Of a stretch of DNA of 64,000 bases, positions 1-10,639 are shown piece after piece. The DNA is from Malus domestica (lineage: Eukaryota; Streptophyta; Magnoliopsida; Rosales; Rosaceae): the NCBI RefSeq assembly GCF_042453785.1, contig NC_091670.1, positions 36,963,501 to 37,027,500 on the forward strand. Reading direction: 5' to 3'. Made by a program: the position numbers and the translations under genes. The number at the start of each line of letters is the position of its first letter. Positions within the stretch are counted from its first letter, which is position 1. The notes beneath the pieces were generated by a model that was given only the letters and a program-made list of their open reading frames with translations, searched no databases and was not told the origin of the DNA.

Positions 1-1400
1 TAAATCTGACGTTAATTGTGACGTGGTGCCATGTCATCCACGTTTTTTTTTTCTTTTCTTCTTTCTTCTTCTTCCTTCTTCTGCAACTTTTTTTTTTCTT
101 CCTTCTTCTCCTTCTTCCTTCCTCCTTCCTTCCCCTTCTTCTCCTTCTTCCTTCTTCTTCCTTCTTCTTCATTCTCCTTCTCCTTCTTCTTCTTCTTCCT
201 CCGAATGTAGGGAAAAATTTTTTTTCATTTTTTTTCATTTTTTTCATTTTTTTCATTTTTTCTTTCTTCTTCTTCTTCTTCCTCCGACTACAACATTTTT
301 TTTTTCTTTTCCTCCTTCTCCTTCTTCCTTCCTCCTTCTTCCTTCCCCTTCTTCTCCTTCTTCATTCTTCTTCTTCTTCTTCTTCTTCCTCCGAATCTGG
401 GGAAGATGAAGGTTTTTTATTTTTTTTATTTATTTTTTTCTTCCTCCTTCTTCTCCTTCTTCTCACTCTTCCTTCCTCCTTCTTCTCCTTCTTCTCACTC
501 TTCCTTCCTCCTTCTTCCTTCCCCTTCTTCTTCTTCCTCCGAATTTCTTACTCCGAATCTGGGGAAGATGAAGGTTTTTTTTCGTTTTTTTTTTCTTCTT
601 TCTTCTTTCTTCTTCTTCCTCCTCCTTCCTCCAGCTGCAACTTTTTTTTTCTTCCTTCTTCTTCCTCCTTCCCCTTCTTCTTCTTCCTCCGAATTTCTTA
701 CTCCGAATCTGGGGAAGATGAAGGTTTTTTTTCGTTTTTTTTTTTTCTTCTTTCTTCTTTCTTCTTCTTCCTCCTCCTTCCTCCAGCTGCAACTTTTTTT
801 TTCTTCCTTCTTCTTCCTCCTTCTTCTCCCTCTTCCTTCCTCTTCTTCTCCTTCTTCCTTCTTCCTTCTTCCTTCTTCTTCATCTTCCCCAGATTCAAGG
901 AAGAAGAAGGAAGAAGGAAAAGGAGGAAGAAAAAAAAAAAAAAGAAGTTGCAGTCAGTGGAAGAAGAAGAAGAAGAAGAAAGAAGAAGGAGGAGGAAAAA
1001 GGAGGAAGAAGAAGAAAGAAGAAGAAAAAAAATAAGAACAAAACAAAACTTCCCCAGATTCGGAGGAAGAAGGAGAAGGAGAAGGAGAAGGAGAAGGAAG
1101 AAGAAGGAAGAAGGAAGAAGGAAGAAGGAGAAGAAGGGGACAGAAGAAGGAGGAAGGAAGAAGGAGGAGGAAGAAAAAAAAGTTGCAGAAGAAGGAAGAA
1201 GAAGAAAGAAGAAAAGAAAAAAAACGTGGATGACACGTGGCACCCAGTCATGGCGCCACATCACAATTAACGGCAGATTTAACAGTTTGACTAACGGATG
1301 TAGGAGACTGTCCCAAAATTTCCACTTTAGGTATGAATCTGAGACGAAAAAAACTTGATGTACTAAATGTTGAAAACCACAAAACATGAGGGTAGTAAAC
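1..1400. mobile_element. Foldback element with polypyrimidine/polypurine arms, cut by left window edge
   Basis: The left arm (about 1-898) is almost pure CTT/CCT on the plus strand and the right arm (about 899-1240) is its GAA/GGA complement, so the region can form one long hairpin. The outer ends are also inverted: 'gttaattgtgacgtgg' near 11 matches the complement of bases near 1255-1275, and 'taaatctg' at the first bases matches the complement of 1276-1283. The left terminus therefore lies outside the window and the right one somewhere between 1280 and 1400. Within the left arm a 150-bp unit is repeated in tandem (541-690 and 691-840). Long inverted ends suggest a Mutator-like or foldback transposon. 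No transposase is visible. Every open frame here is low-complexity Phe/Leu/Ser or Lys/Glu/Arg and is not a gene. Confidence 0.6.
541..840. repeat. Tandem duplication of a 150-bp unit inside the foldback arm
   Basis: The start motif 'gaatttcttactccgaatct' occurs at 541 and again at 691. It is followed both times by the same series of T-runs, CTT repeats and a 'ccagctgcaac' block. A shorter related piece ('ctccgaatctggggaagatg') lies near 391. Confidence 0.75.
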
Positions 1401-1522
1401 AGTCTTTTACGCATAGTTTTATTCCACTTATTTTTCAAATGTTAAGATAATTTTGTGAACCATTCACTTTTTATATGCTTAACAATATGGGTTTGTACCT
1501 AATTAGTAGGGCAATAAAATAA

Positions 1523-1656
1523 GGGTTGTGCTATACACACAATTATCTTTACTTCTCACACACCCTCTCAATTTTCGGCCCTCAAATAGAATGAATTGAA
1601 GAAGATTAATCACAAAAAACTAACAAATATGTATGAGAGAAAAAAAAAAGGTGTGG
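1523..1656. mobile_element. Short MITE with GTGTG-type ends (copy 1)
   Basis: The left end 'gggttgtgctatacacac' and right end 'aaaaggtgtgg' are imperfect inverted repeats. The interior ('acttctcacacac...attttcg...gaattgaagaagat') is shared with 18363-18495. No coding capacity. Confidence 0.5.
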
Positions 1657-2990
1657 AACAGCATTATCCTAAAGTAGTTGATTATACGAGAAAATCGAGT
1701 CTAGCTCTAGGCCAACAGGACACTCTACCCGCCACGGGAAGGTAGCAAACACCAAATGATTTGAAATATGATAACTGGGTGGGCGATTGCTTCTGCCGGG
1801 AGTTTTGGACGTTTTGTTAATTTGTTCGGCTAGAGAATAATGATATGCCTTGTCCAATATGGTGTGCAAAATTCTCATCCATTAATCGGAGTGGTCTCGC
1901 AATAAAATCCCACACCGAACAAGAGTTTACAGTCGCCCTCGACTCTTGTATGGCAGCTTTGGTTGTTATTCTCCAGTTATTTTCGTCATGGTTATCATTA
2001 TAAATGACTTTGGATTCCAAATTTCTACGTTCATAGTCGCGAAACTAGAAATTTAACCTCATGGGATCATGATAATAGAGAAGTTAAATACGTATCATAA
2101 GATAAATTTTGAAGGTTTAGAGACTCTGCATTTACAAAGTCTAAGACTGACTAATAAAAAATTATTATCCAAGACTATTCCCATTAGTTGATCCATAATT
2201 ATGATTCTAATTGTACGTCACTTAGTACTACGGTCTGGTGATATTCGTTTTCACTTGTAATTGAAAGGTTTTAGGTTGGTATTCGTCTTCACTTGTAATT
2301 GAGAGGTCTTAGGATCGATTATTATTTCACCCGACACCACCAACTGATAAGTGAGATTCTTTTTAATTCTATAGTTTGATTCTTTAAGCATTTTCTTATG
2401 TAAGTAAAAGCCAAACAAGCAAAACAAGAAAGCAAGAAGTCATTCCATTTTGTCAACTTTTTATTTGCTCGGATCATCATCCCAGCAAAGCATGGCCAGA
2501 AATACTCAAATCATGTGGTTGACATGTTCGAAATAGTTTAAGGCATTACCAGTTTGATCCAGGCTTAATCCTACTAGCAGAGTATAATAAGCAATAAGAA
2601 CAAAGTAAACGAGGGAAACATTTTTTGAGAATAAAAAAAACGAGGGAAATAATTTAACCACCACGGGATGTTTTAGTAGTTGGAGAGAATCTGAGTGAGT
2701 ATTTCATACAGCTGGTCCTAGGTTCGATAGGCAATAATACAAAGTAAACCGGAAATTTTTTTTATTTCGGTATACTAGTTGATGCAAGTGCTTCCTATCA
2801 ACCATACAACTCAATTTATAAGATCCAAATTTGATATTGCTTTGTACTAAATCCGATGTTATCTCCTTCAGCTCATCCCATCCACCAATCATGTTTGGGG
2901 TTAAGAAACAAAACCAGCTCTTCGTATGCGTCCGCAAGTAAGTCCAATGATTAAAGGAAGAGGCTTGAATCCCAGCAAATTAATAAGCAA
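1657..2990. other. Intergenic; one SINE fragment, otherwise nothing identified
   Basis: Two short overlapping minus-strand frames (1669-1878 and 1817-2020) look faintly protein-like but match no family I recognise and lack continuation. A SINE fragment sits at 2221-2330. The remainder is AT-rich sequence downstream of NDC1. Confidence 0.5.
2221..2330 (+). repeat. tRNA-derived SINE fragment with internal duplication
   Basis: The motif 'tactacggtctggtgatatt' resembles a pol III A box and 'aggatcgatta' a decayed B box. The stretch from 'attcgttttcacttg' is repeated once about 50 bp on. The same family appears at 55508-55790 and, reversed, at 59467-59610. Confidence 0.45.
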
Positions 2991-5900
2991 TTAGCTAGCT
3001 CTAAAGTCGAGGAATTGAAGCAGTTTCTGCACGAGAAGTTCGCGTGGTCCGAAAGGAGGCTTGCCCCTAACGATCCAATCCTTCTCAAGAATGCCCTTTT
3101 TAGCACTGCTTGCTGCCATCTGATCATGGAAAGCAGACACAATTTGGTAGATTGAGTTCCTCAGTACATCAGCAACAGCATATGCTTTTGAATGAAGCGG
3201 GCTGGCTCTCTTTTTACTCATGCTAGTATTGGCCATGCTTGAGTTTCTCAATTTAAAACCGGTTAACCCCATGAACTGATTAGCAGACAGCAAAGTGGTC
3301 TTCTTCCCCATGTATGTTTCAACAGCAAGAAGGCAAGAAATCAGCGTTGACATCACAGCAGCGTTACTACCAGTGATCTGGGCAACCCCGTATCTGTCCT
3401 CTTTGTGTGAGCATGCAGTTAGCGAGGCAGCTGTCCATGCACACCATGCATACAACTGCATTAAAAGAGTATATATTAGGTTTTTTAGTTGATGAGAAAA
3501 ACAATTGAAAGTTATTCCAAATATTCAATAACATTCTCTTCACATGCATAACTGCAAGTTGCCGCCAATTAGCATACCGACTATCATTTGTGACGTACTG
3601 GCTCCTATAGATAACAAACTGTACCAATCTAAGAACAATTGCCCCTGGTCCAAACCCGTAGAACAATACTAAGATGCATTGTTAGAATTTCAGGTGGAGA
3701 AAATGGCATATTAATGTTATTCAATCCTCCAAAATTCAGCCCTTCATCCATCATATCAACAAGTAGTTCGTGAAGCTCAGCATTTACTCATGTAATGTTT
3801 TGCCACAAAACATGAGTAAGTTATTATTTATTACTCTCCATAGATGATGCTAGTTCACAGTTTGACTAAACGGAGTAGGAAGACATACACACGTGTAGGT
3901 TATATCCACAAGTAGAATCAAGAACCGATATGTTTACCTGGAAGTTATCCAAAGGCTCAGAGTATTTTGAGTCTAGTCGCTGGTCGGTTGGGGGCAGTAA
4001 CTGACTGGATATTCGGGAGCCGTTTTCAACGGAACTTTCCAAGACTTCACCCATCTTGGATGCAAGCTGCTCCAGAGGCCGCAAGCATACAGATATAACT
4101 CTTCTGTAAGTTTCACCAGTTTCCTCAAAAAATGCAGCTCTTCTCCAAGCATCCACATTATTCTCGCAAACCATACAGAGATCAAGATAGGCAAGATACT
4201 GAAGAAGAGAACTAGGACTGCTCTCCTCCAGAGCTGCAAGGAGAATCTCACTTGGATTTGTTTCTGCTGCCGCTGATCCTTTAGGTGGTGCAAATACGAA
4301 TCTCTTTGTATGAAGCACCTGCATTACAACACAATTTCAAACACATATAGATTCAAATCAGAAGACAGCCATGGTTAACTATAAAAGGAAAGGGGCAAAC
4401 AAATAGCACCAAGTATTCAGATTCTTTAACAAGAGATCAAGCTGTGTGATTTATAAAGAGTATGCCATATAGCATGGTATATGACCAAGACGTAGGTTTT
4501 CTAGTGTCATTAAGTAGTAAAGTTCACATCCGAAAAAAGAGAAGTTATCTAATTCGTATTAAAATCCCATCAAAAGCTACTAAGAAGAAACACTGATATG
4601 CATGTCCATGGAGTGATGTCTGAATGTTCAATACTAACACCAGACCCACAAGGTTCCTAATGCAATCATATAAGATGGGCCAAATTAAAGTAGCACAAAA
4701 TTGCAAGAAATATTCTTCATCAATTGAACAGGTCAATGCTGCATGAAGCTCTATATTCCAGTCACGACTTCTGTTACTTTTAAGTTATATTCATTCTTAT
4801 AACTGTAGGGGGAGAGGATCCAATGAAGAGCAAGCATTTGAAGGGGTTAATAAAACAAGCAAGAATGTTCCACAAACTTCTATATTCAAATAATCATAAA
4901 CACAAGTCATAAAAACAATAGCTAATTCAATGCTGCTTTCAAGTACCTGCAGTAGTATTAATGAAAATTAACAAACATGTTGATATGTTTGAAGAACCAA
5001 CCCGATGTAAATGGTGACTTAGTTCCCAGCATAGTAACACTAAGAAACTCCCAGTGTAGAGTCTGATCTGCTCAGCAATAAACTTTCCAGTTGTAGCCTG
5101 GTTCTGATTGTGGTGTGGCAGAAACACCAGCAGAGCAGCTGAAAAAAGGTACGCCACAAAGGAAAGCTTCAAGGATCGTGTGATAGCCGAAGGAAGCCCC
5201 ATTTTGAAGCTGAAAAAAGGAGGACGCTGTTGACATAAACAAGTAGTGTAAGAGTCATGACTTGTGTGAGTAGAAAGCAAAACACAACATGAGAAAATCA
5301 AAGCAAGGCTAAGAATTTCTTATGACAGAAAACTTAGTAAATGAGTGCAAACAGCAATCTCAAATCTCAACCAGTAAATTAAACATGCTTCCACACGCAA
5401 TGTATTGCAAGCCAGCAAAAAAGAAGTAGAGAGAATTGGGCCAGGACTTGGTGATCTGATCTCCAAGACTGAAAAATCATATCACATAAACTGCATATTT
5501 TTGTCATATTTTTGTACTCAGCTATACATTTCTCTTAACACACCTCATGTAACATCACATTACACAGAGAAAGATTCAAACTTTGTATAAAAGTAGCCAA
5601 AAACTGACCTGAATAATGGGAAACTCCAAGACCCACCTGCGATTATACACATAATACAGCCCATAAAGCAACCCCATCACTAAACCCCTAAACCCCACTC
5701 TCCCAATCGCCGAAAGCCCATCGCCAAACCCCCCACACACCGAAGCCACCGCAACAAAACCTGACACCGCCGCGGCGCCCAAAAACATCAGCAAACCCAC
5801 CGAAAGCTTAGCCCGGGCCCGGGAATCCGGGGTCTCTGACGAATCAGGGACGCCCGGAATGGAAAGGAATCGAACGAGCCCAAGAACGAGCTGGAGAAGA

Positions 5901-6190
5901 GAAGCAGGGCGGTGGGGGTGGGGCGAGGAGACGAGGGAGAGCGAGAACGAGAAGAGGACCTGGGAAAGGTGGAAGGTCAAAAACGTAAAAAGGGCGAATA
6001 TCGATGGGGCGAACGGGAATGTGAGTGGGGGTTTGGTGGCCGAGGGAGAAGCGGAGGGGACGGCTGATGAGAGGGTTTTGAACAGGAAGAAGATGACGAT
6101 GGAGGGGATGGACTGCCATACGAGGAACCCTAAGAAGCTGTTGTGGACCACCATCTCCGGCGGCATAGACGGTGAAGCTGGAGGCGGCAT
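2991..6190 (-). CDS. NDC1: Nucleoporin NDC1 (Ndc1-Nup family)
   Basis: Transmembrane nucleoporin that anchors nuclear pore complexes in the nuclear envelope (family knowledge). Four exons join in frame with GT-AG sites: 6190-5609, 5226-5002, 4318-3938, 3455-2991, giving 1653 nt and 550 aa; plant orthologs are close to this length. The N-terminal half holds about six hydrophobic segments (roughly residues 13-37, 57-86, 123-150, 160-180, 210-228, 248-266). The C-terminal half is soluble and contains the plant-conserved stretch [10 protein letters not shown] in exon 3 and [16 protein letters not shown] in exon 4. The frame stays open upstream to 6238 but has no ATG there, so ATG at 6190 is taken as start; a second ATG lies 12 codons later at VVHNSF. 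A MITE begins about 115 bp upstream of the start. Not checked by transcript data. Confidence 0.92.
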
Positions 6191-6305
6191 TGATTTGTTG
6201 GCTGAGGGTTTTAGGTGGGTTTTTGGAGGTTCAGACAAAGGGAGTCGATTTGAAATCTTTCATAGGAGGGACTTGTGGTGGCATTTTGAGGTTTTTGGTC
6301 CTAAG

Positions 6306-7211
6306 GCCATCTCCAACCGATGGCTGGTCAGAAGGCTCGTTTTAGCCCTCTGGCCCTCCAAGATTCTCCAAGATATTAATATTTTAATGAACAGTACAGG
6401 GCCATATTTGCCTCCGTCTCCAACCGAGGGCCAGAGGGCCAGATGGCTCGTTTTAGCCCTGTAAAAAAAAACCGTCTCCAACCGAGGGCCATAGGGCCAA
6501 ACATAATTTATTATTTAAAAACTACAACTTAATTTTATTTAAAAATCATGTTGGTTAGTGTTGTATAATTTTTATGTCGGTTAATGTTATTTAATGTTGT
6601 TTCATATTGTTTAATGTTGTTTCATGTTACTTAATTTAATTTAACGTTGTATAATGGCTTAGGAAGTTATAGGAAAAAAATAGAATTTAAAAAAAATATG
6701 AAACAAATTTTGTGAAATAGAAGTTATAGGAAAAAATGGAATTTAAAAAAAAAATATGAAACAAATTTTGTAAAATAGAAGTTATATGAAAAAAATATGA
6801 ACCAAATTTTGTAAAATATAAGTTATAGGAAAAAAATAGAATTAAAAAAAATTGAAACAAATTTTGTAAAATAGAAGTTATAGGAAGTTATAGAAAAAAA
6901 AAGAAAAAAAAAGGTTTAAATTCATAAAAAAAAAAAAGGATTTACAACGGCTAGTGGCGCTAGCCGTTGGAAGTTTGAATTCAAAATGTTATTTCTGTCG
7001 GTTGTAACCGACAGAAATAAGAAACATTAAAAAAAAAAAATAGCCAGCCCGGGGCTGGCTGGCTGGCCGAAAGCAGCCAGCCCTCCAGCCCTCTCCGATC
7101 CCGTGGGGCCCTCCCAGATTCTCGAGCCCTCTGGCCTAGCCCTCAGTTGGAGACGGTTTTAGGGCTATTTTCGGCCCTCTGGCCCTCTGGACCCTTCGGT
7201 TGGAGATGGCC
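6306..7211. mobile_element. Tourist-like (PIF/Harbinger-type) MITE, copy 1
   Basis: The terminal inverted repeats are GGCCATCTCCAACCGA at the left and its exact complement at the right, flanked on both sides by TAA, a 3-bp TWA target duplication typical of PIF/Harbinger. The interior is non-coding: AT-rich 'tataggaaaaaaatagaattt' units repeated four to five times, a short palindrome 'ggctagtggcgctagccgtt' and a GC-rich right portion. A diverged relative lies at 32451-33238. Confidence 0.7.
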
Positions 7212-7938
7212 TAAGACCACCTCCTCTAAAGATGTGAAAAATAGCATATAGGCTTATAATGGTAACAAATAACATCCTATTTACTCCGTTAAATATTACA
7301 TGAAAAAGAAGGATGTCAAAAATCCCAAATAAACTTATAACGATAACAAATGACGAATCACTTACTCTAAAAAAAATGACATAGAAAAGAAACCTAAGCT
7401 TACATTGATAAAGAGATGTCAATAGCATTTCATAGCCTTACCTTATATGCTAGCCTTCAAATTTAATTTTTGTTATTTCCATAGCATTTCATTTGCCTTA
7501 CCTTATATGCTAACATATTTAAGCATTATTTTATTATTTTTAAACCAACAACAACCCAATTTCTATTATTTTTGTTTTAAAAAAAACATAAATGAAGCAA
7601 TAAATTTTGACATAGCGGGTAAAAGGAACATATTGACAATATGTTAAATTGTCAAATCAGCCATCAAACTTAAATTTGATGTTTTGAATTTAACGTCTCC
7701 TTTGGAGATGTTCTAAGGCTCTAACTGAAAACTATAAACTGAGAAAGTACACGAATTTTGTGAGTCTTTCTTGTTTTTACTTTTATTTTGAAATTATATT
7801 TTTTTCCTTGGGTTTATTTATTTTTTAGGGTTTTGCCAACTGAGTTTATATTTGATTTACTGACAGAAATAAATTTTGTCTATACGTCCTGGTGCAGTTC
7901 CGATTTCTACCAATTTTTCTTCCTTCTAACAACTAACT
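7212..7938. other. AT-rich intergenic sequence, no feature identified
   Basis: Only short frames without conserved motifs are present. The sequence separates the MITE from the LTR retrotransposon. Confidence 0.5.
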
Positions 7939-7943
7939 TTAAC

Positions 7944-10481
7944 TGTCACAGCCCGTCCCGGAATTTTAATTCCGAGGACATAAAAAGACGAAAATGCCCT
8001 TAAACGGGACTAAGGGGCGAAAATTTAACAATTTGGATTGAGTTGGACACGTGAGATCCCCACACCCCTCAATCCTCTCCCTATTTTCTGCATACTGTCT
8101 CTCTCTCTCCTCCCTCACGAATCTCTCTCTCTCTCTGTCACTCTTCTTCTCCGTTCGAACAAACCAACCACAAAACAACCTTAAACTTCCACCAACGACG
8201 GAGTTAAGACCACCATCGAACTCCTGGAGACTCCACGATCACGTAGACACCAATTTCAGGTAAGTTTTACTTCGGAAAACCTAGATTCTAAACTCCCCGT
8301 GAAAGTGCACTGTTCATGATCTTCGAATTGACTTTGTTTTAGGACAATCCAAGCTCATAGTGAGCTTTAGGATGTCCCAAGGAAGCTCGGAGTGCTTCGT
8401 TGGAAGTTTTTGGACGTAAGAACACGGAGATCGACAAGTTCAAAGTTTGGCCGGAGCTTTCGAGGCGTTTTCCGGCGAATCCCCGGCGAGTTAGGAGTCG
8501 AGGTAGGTATCAATCTCTTCGTCTCGTCAAGTACTATAACTTTCATTTTTGTTTCACTCAATTTCGTTGAGTATTGAAGAAGTTATACTCATTTGAAAAA
8601 TACCCAGTTTCCGGCGACCTCCGAGGCTTTCGAGGCAGTTTCCGGCCAAACCACGGCTAACTAGGTGTTGTGCAAGGTACCATTCTCTTTGTCTCTTCAA
8701 GGGCTACAACTTTCGTTTTTGAATCACTTGATTTCGTTGAGAAATGACAAAGTTATGGCAATTTGAAAAACTGCTCAGAAAACGGCCGCCGGAAAAACCA
8801 GTCCGGCGACCCAAGGAAGAAGAAGGTGCTACAGTAAAAATAAAAAATAAAAATAAAATTATTTTAAAAATATGTCGACGTCCGTGACGTCGAGTAGATC
8901 ACTGTGGTATATTCATATACCTAAATTGAACACCGTATGAGAAAGTTATTGAAGATTGTTGGTTAGGTGTTCAAATAACGTTTTATAGTTTTCACATTTA
9001 GGTGAAAATGTGAATTGATGATCCGACCGTTGGATCGTCACCAAACTTTGATACGTTGTAATACGTAATATTTGAGGATTATTGGAACTTACGGATTGGG
9101 AATCCGAATTACGGATCTTCCGGAATTGGAATTGTAAGTCCATAATATAAAATGTTAACCGTCACTTAGTTTTGGAAATTGACGGAGATCCGACCGTTGG
9201 ATGGTAATGAAATTTTAGGATGTTGTCCTAGAGGTATAATGTGGACCTCTGGAAGTTATGGATTAAAATCTGAGTGGTGGATCTTCCGGATCAATCTACG
9301 TAGTGACGTATTTTATATAAGTTATATATTCTATCGATATGAATTCTGAGGTTGGAATTGATTATTGTTTTAGGCGCCGATCGTCATGACGCCTTGGCGT
9401 ATTGTGCTAGGGAGTTGTAGGGCGAACTCCAGGTGAGTGGGCAGTTTTGTTTTCCGTATATATATATATATACTTGACGTTTCCCAGAAATTGAAAATGC
9501 ATGAAATTATGCTTTAAATGAAAATGCATAGAATTGATATGAAAAGTATATAGAAATGTGAGTTGAAATGCCATGCATGAATTAATATATGATGCATATG
9601 TATGAATTGGTGCGGTGGACGCACAGGTAAGAATTGATTTATGATGCATATGTATGAAATGGTGCGGTGGACGCACAGGTGAGTATTTAATTACTGTTAT
9701 GATGATGATGATATATATTGAGCTCAAATCCTGCACCATGGTTTAGTGCTTATAGTATTCACCGCATCGCACGCTCGCCTTGGATCCAAGTAGATGCTAG
9801 TCGTACAGTCCACGCGGAGTGGGTACGACAGACCAGTCGCGAGAGTGTTAGTGAGATTCCGACTGGTGGGTGACCTTAGATTATGTGCACAGATGATTTA
9901 TGAGAAGCACTAGAGCGTAACTTGTGTGCAGAAGGCCGGACGGGTCACAGAGGTGACTCCGGTAGAGTGATAATGATAGATTTTGAGCTCTAGGTTCAAC
10001 CGTACAGGGCTATTAGAGGGCCTCCGGTTGATTACTTTCTTGCACCTGATATGATTATTGTTGATGCATCCATACTTAACTGTTGAATTAGACATGGCAT
10101 GGCATGATTGATAAAGAAAAAATGTTGAGTTAATGAATTAAAGTATTGAGAATATATATGTATATTTATATTTTACATTTCTGGGAAAATATACAGGTTT
10201 TACAGAGAGGGGTTACAACGTTTTGAAAAATGTTTGGATTTGGAAAAGAATTGTTTTACTGACCCACTCAATTTTGGTTTTGCGCCCCTCCAGGTTCAGG
10301 AATCACAAAGGTGTGGTGACTACGAGGAATACAGCGGGGTTCTGACAGATTGGACAAAATTAGGACTCACCTTCGGGTGTATCAACTTATAAATTGTATC
10401 TTAAAGCTTCCGTACTGTGCAAATGGTTACGTCACTCTCACGTGACGGCCAGCATGCCCTCCTTCGGGACGGGGTGTGTCA
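7944..10481 (+). repeat. 5' LTR (2538 bp)
   Basis: Starts TGTCACAGCCCGTCCCGG and ends GGGACGGGGTGTGTCA. It contains a CT microsatellite near 8101-8140, a TA run near 9460 and a roughly 52-bp tandem duplication (9589-9680, 'ggtgcggtggacgcacagg' twice). The short frames inside recur with identical translation in the other LTR and are not genes. Confidence 0.93.
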
Positions 10482-10483
10482 GT

Positions 10484-10501
10484 TGGTATCAGAGCATGGT
10501 T
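10484..10501 (+). other. Primer-binding site (initiator tRNA-Met type)
   Basis: TGGTATCAGAGCATGGTT begins 3 bp after the LTR. It resembles the complement of the plant initiator tRNA-Met 3' end, the usual primer for plant gypsy and copia elements. Confidence 0.85.
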
Positions 10502-10639
10502 GCAATCTTGGACATTTTGAGAAGTTCTAGTGAATTCTGTCAGAACTACACCGCCTCGTAGCAAGCCACTTAGTTAGAGGAATTTAGTCTCCCTAATATA
10601 ACGGTTTAGGGGAAACTATTATTATGGTGATTCAGTCTA

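Noticed and set aside
18..1438. Long frames of up to 446 codons on both strands in the first 1.4 kb
   Set aside because: They translate CTT/GAA repeats into Phe/Leu/Ser or Lys/Glu/Arg runs, and both strands are open equally, as expected for a low-complexity hairpin.
1669..2020. Two overlapping minus-strand frames that look weakly protein-like
   Set aside because: No family recognised, no splice-consistent continuation, and bounded by repeats; evidence too thin for a gene call.
3367..3666. 99-codon minus-strand frame as a possible extra NDC1 exon
   Set aside because: Exon 3 joins exon 4 in frame without it, the joined protein matches the expected family layout and length, and this frame lacks suitable splice sites in phase.
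4900..4958. Possible exon starting GTACTTGAAAGC between NDC1 exons 2 and 3
   Set aside because: The join from exon 2 to VLHTKRF at 4318 reproduces the conserved sequence; the alternative adds unconserved residues.
5859..6464. 201-codon plus-strand frame
   Set aside because: Antisense shadow of NDC1 exon 1 and the start of a MITE.
8051..10095. Several 60-110 codon frames in the 5' LTR
   Set aside because: Repeated identically in the 3' LTR and not similar to any protein; they are open by chance.
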